From Saccharothrix deserti (GTDB taxonomy: Bacteria; Actinomycetota; Actinomycetes; Mycobacteriales; Pseudonocardiaceae): a stretch of DNA of 64,000 nucleotides. The notes under the pieces are model-generated. The model was given only the letters and a program-made list of their open reading frames with translations, did no database searches and was not told the origin of the DNA. Made by a program: the position numbers and the translations under genes. Location: NCBI RefSeq assembly GCF_009769385.1, contig NZ_VKAB01000002.1:62001-126000 (forward strand), given 5' to 3'. The stretch's first letter is position 1. The number at the start of each line of letters is the position of its first letter. Below, in pieces: positions 14,715 to 23,564 of this stretch.

Positions 14715-17138
14715 TCACTCCCAGCCGGCCAGCAGTTCGGCCGCTTCCCGGGTGCGCGGGTGGTTCGCGCCCTGCACCCGGGCCATCTCGGCCAGCACCG
14801 CGCGCAGTTCGTCGACCGCTTCGGCGCGCTGCCCGGCGCGGTGCAGGAGTTCGGCGCGTTGCTGCCTGATCCGCAGCACGCGCGGGTGGTCGGGGCCGAA
14901 CACGGCCTCGACCTCCGTACGCAGGGCGGCGAGGCGGCCCACCGCTTCCGGGTCGCCCGCCACCCCGTGCCAGAAAGCCAGGTTCGACCGGTAGGTCAGG
15001 GTCGTCGGGTGGTCCGCGCCGAGTGCCCGTTCGGCGTCGGCGCCCGCCGTCTCGAACTCGGCGATCGCTTTCTCCAGGTCGCCCGCGACGGCACGCCAGT
15101 AGGCCAGGTTGTGCCGCGCGATGAACGTGTCGTGGTGCCCGATCCCAGCCACCTCCACCAGCCCGTCGAGCGCCTCCTGGTAAGTGCCCACCGCGCCGCG
15201 CGCGTCACCGGTCTCGCCGATCCAGCGGCCCAGACCGAGCATGGCCCGCAACGTCCGCGCGTGCCTCGGTCCCAGTTCCTCGCGCAGCACGGCCACCAGC
15301 GCGGTGGCCGCGTCACGCGCGCCGGTGAGGTCGCCGGACAGCCCCAGGCACAGCGCCCGGTCGTCCTCGGCGGCCACCAGCAGCGGGTGCGCGGCGGGCA
15401 GGTCGCAGGCGGCGACCAGGGACGTCAGCTCGGCGAGCGCGATCTCGATCAGTCCCGATTCCATCCGGAACGTGGCCTGGTAGAGGCGGACCCACAGGGT
15501 GTCGATGTCGGTCGGGCCGAGGTCGCGTTCGGCGGCGGCCCGGATGTCGGTGAGCCGCGCCAGCGCGGTGGCCGTGTCGCCGAGGTCGCCGATGGCCCTG
15601 GCCACCTGGGTGCGCAGGTCGAGCACGTCCCTCGGCTCGACGGCGCGGGCCAGCAGCTCCGACGCGACGTCGCGGGACGCCGCGGTCCCGCCGATGGCCG
15701 CCAGGTGCCGGGGCAGCCGGTGCAGCACGGGGTGCATCGCGCCGTCCCACAGGTGCTCCCCCGCGACCGACCGCAGCACCTCGACGTTGCGGTACAGCGC
15801 CGCCGCGGTGTCCGGGTCGGCCGTCGCCCACTCGCGTTCGATCGCGTCGGCCGCCGCCACCGCGACCGCGGCGAGGTCGGGCACGAGGTCGCGTGCGGCG
15901 CGCTGGACGAGTGCGTGCGCCTCGACCCGGCCGTGGTGGGTGACGAGGTTGAGCCGGTGCAACGCGCGCAGCGCCAGCAGGTTGCGACCGCCGTCGAGCA
16001 GCACGGCCTCCGGGATGCCGTCCGGCGCGAGCACCGAGACCAGGCCCAGCACGTCGACCGCGTTGGCGGCCAACGACTCCGCCCGTTCCGCGGCCAGCCG
16101 CACGGAGCCCGCGACCGTGTCGCCGTGCTCGTCGCCGGGTGAGGACGGCGGGAACAGGTCGGCCACCCGTTGCCGCCGGTCGGCCAGCAGGTCCAGGTAG
16201 GCGGGCACGTCCGTGCCGGTGTCGATGAGGAACGCGGCGGCCTGGGACAGCGCCAGCGGGAAGCACCCGAGCGCGTCGGCGAGCACGGCCAGCCGGTCCG
16301 GGTCGTGCCGGGGGTCGACCGACAGCCGGGCGGACAGGTAGGCCGCCGCCTCGTCCGGGTCGAACGTGCCCACCGGGATCACCCGCGCGTCGGGCCGCAG
16401 CAGCGCCGCGTCCCGCCGTTGCGTGGTGATCAGGGTGCGTCCGGTGTCGCCGGCGGGCCACAGCCCGGCCAACTCCGCCGGGTCGTCCACGTCGTCCAGC
16501 ACGACCAGCCACGACGTGGTGGTGGACCGCAGCCAGGCCAGGAACAGGTCGGCCTGGGCCTCGTCGTCGGCGCCCGCGTCGGCCTTCACCAGCGCACGCC
16601 ACGCGCGGGCGTACCCGGTGAGCACGGACTGCCTGGTCCGCGCGCCCACCCACACCAGCACGTCGGCACGCGCCCGGTGGAACGCGGCGGTCGCCAACTG
16701 CGATTTGCCCACGCCGCCGGGTCCGGTGAGCAGCACCTGGCGGACGTCGTCGGCCTGTAACGCGGCGTCGATCTCGTCGGCCAGCTCGGCACGATCGCGC
16801 AACGCCGCCGCGTCCGTGGGCGGCCGTCCGACGACCACGCGTCCGGTTTTCGGGGTCGCACGGCGGTCTTGGTGCGCGGCCCGCCACAGGTCGCGCAGCG
16901 GGTTCAGCTTCGGCACGCCGCCGGTCGCGAGGGCGACCGCCAGCACGGCGTCGAAATCGCGCGGCACGGACTGCCCGCCGACCCACTCCCCCAGCCGCCG
17001 GGCGTTCACCGCGATCTTCCGCCCGGACGGCAGGACGACCGCGCTCGCGCGCCGCGCCACCGCCTCGTCCGACACGTCGGGCAGCCGTTCCCGCAACCGC
17101 GCCAGCGCCTGCGCGAACGCCGTTTTCGGGTCGCTCAC
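14715..17138 (-). CDS. NB-ARC/TPR STAND protein
   Basis: 807 residues, GTG start at 17138 with GGGAGG upstream. The N-terminal 100 or so residues form a helical domain like those of actinobacterial NB-ARC proteins (SGRKIAVNARRLGEWVGG). Next comes a STAND NTPase with Walker A TGPGGVGKSQLATAAF (about 145) and Walker B SWLVVLDDVDD, with LITTQRRDAALL resembling the NB-ARC RNBS-B/sensor region. The C-terminal half is a TPR array with the repeated G(A/P)xHPxTL pattern typical of the TPR_10/12 class (GADHPTTLTYRSNLA). It probably acts as a ligand-gated signalling or defence switch in the cytosol. Divergent from the GntR gene. Confidence 0.85.
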   Translation of the reverse strand: MSDPKTAFAQALARLRERLPDVSDEAVARRASAVVLPSGRKIAVNARRLGEWVGGQSVPRDFDAVLAVALATGGVPKLNPLRDLWRAAHQDRRATPKTGRVVVGRPPTDAAALRDRAELADEIDAALQADDVRQVLLTGPGGVGKSQLATAAFHRARADVLVWVGARTRQSVLTGYARAWRALVKADAGADDEAQADLFLAWLRSTTTSWLVVLDDVDDPAELAGLWPAGDTGRTLITTQRRDAALLRPDARVIPVGTFDPDEAAAYLSARLSVDPRHDPDRLAVLADALGCFPLALSQAAAFLIDTGTDVPAYLDLLADRRQRVADLFPPSSPGDEHGDTVAGSVRLAAERAESLAANAVDVLGLVSVLAPDGIPEAVLLDGGRNLLALRALHRLNLVTHHGRVEAHALVQRAARDLVPDLAAVAVAAADAIEREWATADPDTAAALYRNVEVLRSVAGEHLWDGAMHPVLHRLPRHLAAIGGTAASRDVASELLARAVEPRDVLDLRTQVARAIGDLGDTATALARLTDIRAAAERDLGPTDIDTLWVRLYQATFRMESGLIEIALAELTSLVAACDLPAAHPLLVAAEDDRALCLGLSGDLTGARDAATALVAVLREELGPRHARTLRAMLGLGRWIGETGDARGAVGTYQEALDGLVEVAGIGHHDTFIARHNLAYWRAVAGDLEKAIAEFETAGADAERALGADHPTTLTYRSNLAFWHGVAGDPEAVGRLAALRTEVEAVFGPDHPRVLRIRQQRAELLHRAGQRAEAVDELRAVLAEMARVQGANHPRTREAAELLAGWE

Positions 17139-17347
17139 CCGCCACCTCCCCAAGGTGATCGAGTCTAGATCGCCGCAGCGGCCCGGAACGGGGAACCGGG
17201 GACCGTTGGCTTCCCGGCGCCACCTCTGCGACTGCCGACGCGGTTGCGACTGCCGACACGGTCTGCGAATCGACAACTCGCGCGGCGGGCAGCCGTGGTC
17301 CGTACATTTGAACCGGAGCTGGACAGGGCCGGACAGAGGAGGTGCGG

Positions 17348-18091
17348 ATGGTCGCGCGTGCGCTCGACCGGGGCGGTGCCACACCGCTGTGGCGGCAGCT
17401 CCAGGACGACCTCGTCGCCCGGCTGCGGTCCGGGGAGTTCGCGGCCGGGTTTCCCGGTGAGCTGGCGTTGGTCGAGGACTACCGGGTCAGCAGGCACACC
17501 GTGCGCCAGGCGTTGCACCAGCTCCGGGCGGACGGTCTGGTGGTCGCCGAGCGCGGACGTCAGCCCAGGGTGAGCCCGGCGGCCGACGTGGAGCAGCCGT
17601 TGGACACGCTGTGCAGCCTGTTCGGCTCGGTCGAGGCCGCCGGGCTGGAGCAGCGCAGCGTGGTGCGGGTGCTGGACGTCCGGGCGGACGGTGTGATCGC
17701 CGACCGGCTCGACCTGGAGGGTTCCACGCCGTTGGTGCACTTGGAGCGGCTGCGGTCGGCGGGCGGTGAGCCGTTGGCGATCGACCGGGTGTGGCTGCCC
17801 GCCGACCTCGCCGCGCCGCTGTTGGACGCCGACTTCACCCGCAGCAGCCTCTGCGCGGTGCTGGTGGAGCGGACCGGTGTCCGGCTCGACCACAGCCGCG
17901 AGACGATCAAGGCCGTCGTGCCGACCGCCGCCGAACGCGCGCTGCTGCGCTGCGGCCCGGACGTGGCCTGCCTGTCGATCCACCGGCTCGGCCGCGCGGA
18001 AGGGCGGCCGGTGGAGTGGCGGCACACAATGGTGCGCGGCGACCGGTACGCGGTGACCACCGAGTCGAAGGCGACCGGTCGACGGCACTGA
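17348..18091 (+). CDS. GntR-family regulator with UTRA domain (HutC type)
   Basis: 247 residues. N-terminal winged helix (PLWRQLQDDLVARLRSGEF, then LVEDYRVSRHTVRQALHQLR) and a C-terminal UTRA ligand-binding domain (LVHLERLRSAGGEPLAIDRVWLP). The ATG at 17348 is preferred over the GTG at 17342 because GAGGAGG ends only a base before that GTG. Two related dyads lie in the 94-base gap between this gene and the MBL-rhodanese gene, so the regulator likely controls that gene. Ligand unknown. Confidence 0.88.
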   Translation: MVARALDRGGATPLWRQLQDDLVARLRSGEFAAGFPGELALVEDYRVSRHTVRQALHQLRADGLVVAERGRQPRVSPAADVEQPLDTLCSLFGSVEAAGLEQRSVVRVLDVRADGVIADRLDLEGSTPLVHLERLRSAGGEPLAIDRVWLPADLAAPLLDADFTRSSLCAVLVERTGVRLDHSRETIKAVVPTAAERALLRCGPDVACLSIHRLGRAEGRPVEWRHTMVRGDRYAVTTESKATGRRH

Positions 18092-18094
18092 CTC

Positions 18095-18110
18095 AAATGT
18101 CCGAACATTA
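18095..18110. promoter_or_regulatory. Dyad operator, probably for the GntR regulator
   Basis: AAATGTCCGAACATTA contains the perfect inverted arms AATGT/ACATT. A second related copy in opposite orientation lies at 18156-18172, and a looser one (GTACATTTGAACCG) occurs before the GntR gene near 17302. Confidence 0.6.
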
Positions 18111-18155
18111 GCTGCGTCACCCTCGGAACACGGTGTCCTCCGACCGTTGTCCGGC

Positions 18156-18172
18156 TTAATGTGCGGACAAAT
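18156..18172. promoter_or_regulatory. Second dyad upstream of the MBL-rhodanese gene
   Basis: TTAATGTGCGGACAAAT matches the reverse complement of the 18095 site at 13 of 16 compared positions. It ends 14 bases before the ATG, where binding would block initiation. Confidence 0.55.
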
Positions 18173-18185
18173 GGTGGAGGCGCGC

Positions 18186-19532
18186 ATGAACGTCGAGACG
18201 ATCAGCACCGAGGCCCTGGGCGATCGCGGCTACGTCGTGCACGACGGCGAGTCGGCCCTCGTGGTCGACCCCCAGCGGGACTTCGACCGGGTCGAGGACC
18301 TGGCCGCGCGGCTGGGCGTCCGCATCACGCACGTCGCCGAGACCCACGTGCACAACGACTACGTCAGCGGCGGTCTGGCGCTGGCCCGCCGCCACCGGGC
18401 CACCTACCTGGTGGCCGCCGCCGAGGACGTGTCCTTCGAACGCCACCCGGTGCGCCCCGGCGACGAGTTCGCGGTCGGCACGATGACCGTCACCGCCGTC
18501 GCCACTCCCGGCCACACCGAGCACCACCTGGCCTACGTGGTCGAGCACGAGGGGCGGCGGGCCGTGTTCTCCGGCGGCAACCTGCTGTTCGGCTCGGTCG
18601 GGCGCACCGACCTCGTCGCGCCCGACAAGACCACGCACCTGACCCACGCCCAGTACCGCTCGGCCCGCGCGCTGGCCGACCAGGCCGGTGACGACGCCAC
18701 CCTGTACCCGACGCACGGGTTCGGCAGCTTCTGCTCGTCCGGGCCGGCGGTCGTCGCCGACTCGTCCACGATCGCCGAACAGCGCCGGACCAACCACGCG
18801 CTCACCGACCACGACGAGCAGCACTTCGTCCGCACCCTGATCGAGAACCTCACCGCGTACCCGTCGTACTACTCGCACATGGCGCCGCTGAACCTGCGCG
18901 GACCAGGCGCACCCGACCTGTCGGTGCCCGAACCGCTCCGCGCCGACGAACTCAAGGCGCGGATCGCGGACGGCCAGTGGGTGGTCGACCTGCGCGACCG
19001 CGTGGCGTTCGCCGCCGGCCACCTCTCCGGCACCGTGGGCATCGAGTACGGCCAGAGCTTCACCACCTATCTGGGCTGGACGCTCCCGTGGGGCGAGCCG
19101 ATCACCCTGGTCGGGTCCGAGGACGACGTACGAGCGGCGATCCGCGACCTGTCCCGCATCGGCATCGACCAACCCGACGCCGCGATCGGCAACCCGGCGG
19201 GCGGCATCGCACCAGGTCACCCGGTGGTCGGCTACCCACGCGCGACCTGGCCCGAACTAGCCGCACAAGCACAACTCCCGACCGTGCTGGACGTCCGCCG
19301 CACCGACGAGCACAGGGCCGGTCACGTCGCCGGCGCCCTCCACATCCCGCTGCACGACCTGGTCCGACGACTGGACGAGGTGCCGACCGGCGAGGTGTGG
19401 GTGCACTGCGCCTCCGGCTACCGGGCCGGCATCGCGGCGAGCCTCCTGCACCGGGCCGGGCACGACGTGGTGCACGTGGACGGCGACTGGGCCGAGGCCG
19501 CAGACGCGGGCGTGCCGATCGCGACACCGTGA
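18186..19532 (+). CDS. MBL-fold hydrolase/dioxygenase with two rhodanese domains
   Basis: 448 residues from the ATG at 18186 (GGAGG upstream). The metallo-beta-lactamase domain has the metal site THVHNDYVSGG (His54, His56, Asp58) and the ATPGHTEHH motif of the persulfide-dioxygenase/glyoxalase-II group. The first rhodanese domain (WVVDLRDRVAFAAGHLSG) lacks an active Cys. The second carries VHCASGYRAG with Cys at about 408. Family members act in sulfane-sulfur handling in the cytosol. Tyr instead of His after the metal-binding Asp is common in this fused subgroup. Likely controlled by the upstream GntR protein. Confidence 0.85.
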   Translation: MNVETISTEALGDRGYVVHDGESALVVDPQRDFDRVEDLAARLGVRITHVAETHVHNDYVSGGLALARRHRATYLVAAAEDVSFERHPVRPGDEFAVGTMTVTAVATPGHTEHHLAYVVEHEGRRAVFSGGNLLFGSVGRTDLVAPDKTTHLTHAQYRSARALADQAGDDATLYPTHGFGSFCSSGPAVVADSSTIAEQRRTNHALTDHDEQHFVRTLIENLTAYPSYYSHMAPLNLRGPGAPDLSVPEPLRADELKARIADGQWVVDLRDRVAFAAGHLSGTVGIEYGQSFTTYLGWTLPWGEPITLVGSEDDVRAAIRDLSRIGIDQPDAAIGNPAGGIAPGHPVVGYPRATWPELAAQAQLPTVLDVRRTDEHRAGHVAGALHIPLHDLVRRLDEVPTGEVWVHCASGYRAGIAASLLHRAGHDVVHVDGDWAEAADAGVPIATP

Positions 19533-19694
19533 CCGCGCTGCCCTCGCGCTGGTCGCCAGCCTGACGGCGCTGCTCCTCGCGCTGGTAGCCACTGTGACGA
19601 CGCTGCTCCTCGCGCTGGCCGCCAACGTGACACGGCGCTGCTTCTCGCGCTGGTGGCCACTGTGACGGTGCTGCTCCTCGCGCTGGTGGCCGGA
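19530..19694. repeat. Five tandem 33-bp repeats
   Basis: Units begin TGAC at 19530, 19562, 19595, 19628 and 19663 (32-35 bp each; consensus core GCTGCTCCTCGCGCTGG). The first begins at the stop codon of the MBL-rhodanese gene. No spacers, so not CRISPR. The plus frame would encode LLLALVA-like repeats but is not maintained across units. Confidence 0.8.
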
Positions 19695-20055
19695 GCCGTC
19701 GTCGGGCTGTCGCTGGGTGCGCTCGGTGCGGTGGGGTCGTGTGGGTGGGTTCGGTGGAGTCGGGTGGGTGGGTTCGGGGTCGTGTGGGTGGGGTCGGGTG
19801 GGCCTTGCGTGCCGCCCGGGGAGTGCCGCCTCCTTTCTTTCCCGGCAACGTCAATGGTGCGCTGAAAGTTGCCCATTGACGATTTGTTCGCTCGTCTGGG
19901 TGATCTTGGCGGTTAGCGGGAGATACCTCGTCGCCCAGCCGATCTACCGGGTTGACCTGCTCGTCGTCACGGTCAACGCGGGCGACGCGCGCCTCGGCGG
20001 CCTGGCCCTGGTGGACAGGTGGACTGGGCGCTGGTCGGGCCACCGGCGTGCGGGG
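19695..20055. other. Gene-free stretch with G-rich repeats
   Basis: No credible gene. Bases 19728-19803 are strongly G-rich on the plus strand, with repeated GTGGGTGGGTTCGG-like units that could form G-quadruplexes. CGTCAATGG (19849-19857) and CCATTGACG (19873-19881) form a 9-bp inverted repeat. The rest shows no recognisable signal. Confidence 0.6.
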
Positions 20056-20090
20056 GGCGGCCCCTGGCGGGAGAGTAGCCAGGGGCCGCC
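20056..20090 (-). terminator. Terminator after the pectate lyase gene
   Basis: GGCGGCCCCTGGC (20056-20068) and GCCAGGGGCCGCC (20078-20090) form a perfect 13-bp stem with a 9-base loop, 17 bases past the stop codon. Confidence 0.8.
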
Positions 20091-20106
20091 GATTTCCGGC
20101 AGGGCG

Positions 20107-21042
20107 CTAGATCTTGCCCGTGCCCGCACCGCTCTGCACGATCGACTTCACGCTGCTCGCGCTGTCGAGGGTGTAGGAGTACGGGATCGCCTTGACGCTG
20201 CCACCCTGGTCACCCGAACCCGAGTTCACCATGTGGTTGTTGCGCGCCACCAGGTTCGCGGCGGGCGAGGAGCCCTCGCCGCGGTGGAACGGGTCCTCGG
20301 TGTTCTCGAAGAAGTTGCCCTCCACGAGCACGCCCGCCTCCAGGGTGGAAGCGACACCGTACGACGTCACGCCGCCGTAGTAGTTGTTGTAGACGTGCAC
20401 GGGGTTGCCGAAGCGCACGCGCGGGTGGCGCTGGTTGGTGCCGTCGAACCAGTTGTGGTGGTAGCTGACGCGGAGCTTGCCGCGGTCTTCGCCAGCGTTG
20501 TCGTCGCTGTGACCCAACAGCATGGACTTGTCGTGGGCGCTGATCTTGTTCCACGACACGGTCACGCAGTCCGACGCGCGCTTGATGTCGATCGCGCCGT
20601 CGTAGCCGTTGCGCAGGCTGTTGTGGTCGATCCAGACCCTGGTCGAGTACTGGACGTTGATCGCGTCGTCCTTCCAGTCCCTGAAGTTCAGGTTCCGGAT
20701 GATGACGTTCGACGCGTTGGCGACGTTGAGGCCGTGGCCTGCGATGGTGGCGCCGGAACCGACACCGATGATCGTCTTGTTGGACGCCACCTTGGTCATG
20801 CTGGACAGCGTGATGGTGCCGGAGACCCGGATCACCGACGCGCTCGATGAGCCGACGGCCGAGACGAACGCGGACGTGGTGCTGACGTTGACCGGCGTGG
20901 CGCTGCCGCCACCGGTCGTGCCGCCGCACTGCGTCCCCCAACCTTCGAGGTTGAACGACGCGGCGTTGGCCGAGGGCGCCATGGCCGCGGTCGCGACCAG
21001 TGCCGTGGCCGCGAGCAGCGCACGGGAAATCTTGCGAGACAT
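20107..21042 (-). CDS. Secreted pectate lyase, PL1 family
   Basis: 311 residues. Sec signal (MSRKISRALLAATALVATAAM, cleavage near SANA-A), then a parallel beta-helix of the PL1 family with the hallmark VWIDHN and the catalytic-arginine region RHPRVRFGNPVHVYNNYY (about 206). GGAGGAAA precedes the ATG at 21042. It cleaves polygalacturonate by calcium-dependent beta-elimination outside the cell. It lies 79 bases downstream of the enolase-superfamily gene on the same strand, so it may be the tail of the pectin operon or have its own promoter in that gap. No carbohydrate-binding module. Confidence 0.93.
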   Translation of the reverse strand: MSRKISRALLAATALVATAAMAPSANAASFNLEGWGTQCGGTTGGGSATPVNVSTTSAFVSAVGSSSASVIRVSGTITLSSMTKVASNKTIIGVGSGATIAGHGLNVANASNVIIRNLNFRDWKDDAINVQYSTRVWIDHNSLRNGYDGAIDIKRASDCVTVSWNKISAHDKSMLLGHSDDNAGEDRGKLRVSYHHNWFDGTNQRHPRVRFGNPVHVYNNYYGGVTSYGVASTLEAGVLVEGNFFENTEDPFHRGEGSSPAANLVARNNHMVNSGSGDQGGSVKAIPYSYTLDSASSVKSIVQSGAGTGKI

Positions 21043-21121
21043 GCGGTTTCCTCCATACAACAGTGGATGACAGGAAACGGCGGCGGTAGAACGTGGCGGC
21101 GGCCTGAGGTCTACACCGGAC

Positions 21122-22273
21122 TCACCACCTCTCCACGGTGTGCTTGCGGATGTGCTCGACGTCGAACTCGTCCCCGAGACCGGGAGAGGAGGTCATGGCG
21201 ACGTGGCCGTCCGCGTCGAGCGGGTCGGCGATCGCGAGCCGGTGGGGCGGCACGCGGTCGAAGTCGTGCAGCGGGTGCAGCAGGCCGCGCTCGTACCAGC
21301 GGCCGTTGTCGGTGCCGCCGAGGACGGCGAGGCTGGCCGATCCGTCGCCGTGGATCTCGCAGTCCATGTTGAACGCCTCGGCCAGGTGCAGGGCCTTGAT
21401 CGTCGGCGAGATGCCGCCGACGTCGGTGGGGCCGGCGCGCAGGATGTCGCACGCGCCGGAGGTGATCCACTCGGCGCGGCTCATGTGCTTGCCCCAGGCC
21501 ACTTCCGGGCCGATCACGGGGATGGACAGCTGCTCGGCCAGCCACCGGTAGGAGCTGATCGACGCCTCTTCCATCGGCTCCTCGAACCAGTAGAAGTCCA
21601 GCGCCTCCAGCGCACGGCCGAGTTCCAGCGCCTCCGTGCGGGAGTACCAGTGGTTGGCGTCGAGCATCAGCGCCACGCCGGGGCCGACGGCGTCGCGGAC
21701 GGCCTCGCAGGCCGCGATGTCGGCTCGCACGCTGGGCGCGCCGGGCACCGGCGGCATCCAGGTGTGCAGCTTGATCGCCCGGTAGCCCTGTTCCACCAAC
21801 TGCTTCGCGAACGACGCGTAGTCGCCCGGTGTGCTCAGCCCGCCGGGGGTCTCGTCGCCGCACATGGTGCTGGCGTAGGCGGGGATGCGGGACCGGGCGC
21901 CGCCGAGCAGCTTCCACACGGGCTGCCCGACCTTCTTGCCCACCAGGTCCCACAGCGCGGTGTCGACGTAGCCGAGCGCCCGGTCGGTGAACCGGCCGTG
22001 CGATCCGCGCTGCTTGCGCGCCATCGACCGCCACAGCCGTTCCCGGTCCCACGGGTCCGCGCCGAGCAGCACCGGTCGCACGATCGTGTCCAGCACGGCG
22101 GGCCGCAGCTGGTCCGGGTGCACCTGGACGCGTCCGACGACGCCGTCGGAATCGGTGATCTCCAGCAGCGCCTCGCGAACCTCGTGCTCGGCGCTGGGGT
22201 GTCGGTGCCCGGCCGGGTCCACCGCGGTCCACGCGGTGGTGGTGAACACCGACACCTCGACGCGTTCGATCAC
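21122..22273 (-). CDS. Enolase-superfamily (mandelate racemase/sugar-acid dehydratase-like) enzyme
   Basis: 383 residues. The barrel shows a catalytic-lysine motif in the form K-x-H (AIKLHTW, about 166), metal ligands Asp in MLDANHWYS (about 206), Glu in WFEEPM (about 232) and Glu in VIGPEVAW (about 256), and a distal His in CEIHGDGS (about 306). This pattern is that of mandelate-racemase-subgroup dehydratases, racemases and cycloisomerases acting on sugar acids. The GTG at 22273 overlaps the stop codon of the binding-protein gene (GTGA). Context suggests an acid derived from pectin (galacturonate-, rhamnonate- or galactarate-like); the exact reaction cannot be read from sequence. Confidence 0.82.
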   Translation of the reverse strand: MIERVEVSVFTTTAWTAVDPAGHRHPSAEHEVREALLEITDSDGVVGRVQVHPDQLRPAVLDTIVRPVLLGADPWDRERLWRSMARKQRGSHGRFTDRALGYVDTALWDLVGKKVGQPVWKLLGGARSRIPAYASTMCGDETPGGLSTPGDYASFAKQLVEQGYRAIKLHTWMPPVPGAPSVRADIAACEAVRDAVGPGVALMLDANHWYSRTEALELGRALEALDFYWFEEPMEEASISSYRWLAEQLSIPVIGPEVAWGKHMSRAEWITSGACDILRAGPTDVGGISPTIKALHLAEAFNMDCEIHGDGSASLAVLGGTDNGRWYERGLLHPLHDFDRVPPHRLAIADPLDADGHVAMTSSPGLGDEFDVEHIRKHTVERW

Positions 22274-23556
22274 TTGCGGTCCTCCCACTCCTTTTGCGCC
22301 TCGGTGAGCTTCTTCGCCATCTCGTCGAGGAACTGCTGGGCGGTCAGCTCACCGAGGAGCACCTTCTGGTACTGGGGCTCGCTGTCGGTCTTGGTGATGG
22401 ACGAGTACTGCGGCAGGTAGACCGGGGCGGGCACGATGACGGTGGACGGGTCCTCCAGCACGCCGAGGGCCATCTTCACCGGCTTGTTGCCGTCGATCCA
22501 CGCGGCCGAGCGCACGTCGGTGTTGGCCGGGATCTGGCCGACCTTCTCGTTCCAGTAGCTGTTGGACTCGGAGGAGGCCAGGAATTCCGCGAACTTCCAC
22601 GCGGCGTCGGGGTTCTCGCTGTTCTTGAACACCGCGAAGCCGTCGGTCGGGTTGGGCACGACGGTCCGCTTGCCGCCCGGGCCGACGGGCAGCGGGATGG
22701 CGGCGACCTTGTCGCCGAGCGCCTTGTTGACGTCGCCGGAGGAGCCGAGGTTGTGGTGCATCATCGTGACGGAGCCGCCGGTGAACTGGGCGACCATCTG
22801 GGTGTAGCTGTTGTTGATGTCGGCCTCTGGGGTGGCCTTCTTGTAGAGGTCGGCGACCTTGTCGACGAGTTCGGCGTTGGCCTTGTCGTTGAGGGTGCTC
22901 TTGCCGTCCTTGAAGAAGTTGTCCACGCCGGAGTACGCGTAGGCCTCGGTGATCAGCTGGAACACCGAGCCCGCGCCACCGCGGATGGTGTAGCCGTACT
23001 TGTTCGCGGCCGCGTCGGTGAGCTTCGTGGCGGCGGTGGTGAACTCGTCCCACGTCTTCGGCGGCTCCAGACCGGCCTGCTGGAACAGGTCGGTGCGGTA
23101 CCAGATGATGTCCATGTTGCCGGAGGTGGGGACGGAGTAGAGCTTGCCGTCCGGTGCGGTCTGCCGGACCGTCTCCACCAGCGAGGGCAGCAGCTTGTCC
23201 TTCAGCGGACCGCTGTTGATGCGGTCGTCGAGGGGGATCAGCGCTTCCTGGCCGACCAGGTTCGAGAGGTACGAGGTGGTCACGCCGCCGACGTCGGGCG
23301 TCTCGCCGCCGGCGATGGCGGTGTCGTACTTCTGCTGCACCGACGCGCTGGGGATGCCGACGTACTCGACCTTGATGTTCGGGTTGGCGGCCTCGAACCG
23401 CTTGATCAGCTCCTCGTAGATCGGCGTGCGGCCGGGGCCGCCGTTGTTGTCCCAGAACGTGATGGTGACGTTCCCGTCACCACTGCCCGTTCCTCCGGAC
23501 CCGCAGGCGGTCAGCGCCAGCGCGGCGGCGGCAACGGCGACCAGCAGTTTTCTCAT
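22270..23556 (-). CDS. Extracellular sugar-binding lipoprotein of a CUT1 ABC importer
   Basis: 428 residues, lipobox ALALTACGS at the N-terminus, then a family-1 solute-binding fold (VTITFWDNNGGPGRTP, later NPTDGFAVFKNSENPDAAW). It starts 8 bases after the permease gene and overlaps the downstream enolase-superfamily gene. Together with the two permeases and no ATPase gene, it forms an importer that must borrow a shared ATPase (MsiK type in actinobacteria). Placement next to the PL1-CE8 enzyme suggests oligogalacturonides or another pectin fragment as cargo. Confidence 0.9.
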   Translation of the reverse strand: MRKLLVAVAAAALALTACGSGGTGSGDGNVTITFWDNNGGPGRTPIYEELIKRFEAANPNIKVEYVGIPSASVQQKYDTAIAGGETPDVGGVTTSYLSNLVGQEALIPLDDRINSGPLKDKLLPSLVETVRQTAPDGKLYSVPTSGNMDIIWYRTDLFQQAGLEPPKTWDEFTTAATKLTDAAANKYGYTIRGGAGSVFQLITEAYAYSGVDNFFKDGKSTLNDKANAELVDKVADLYKKATPEADINNSYTQMVAQFTGGSVTMMHHNLGSSGDVNKALGDKVAAIPLPVGPGGKRTVVPNPTDGFAVFKNSENPDAAWKFAEFLASSESNSYWNEKVGQIPANTDVRSAAWIDGNKPVKMALGVLEDPSTVIVPAPVYLPQYSSITKTDSEPQYQKVLLGELTAQQFLDEMAKKLTEAQKEWEDRK

Positions 23557-23564
23557 GATGCTCC

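Noticed and set aside
19530..19694. CRISPR array
   Set aside because: Repeats are directly adjacent without unique spacers, and no cas genes are in the window.
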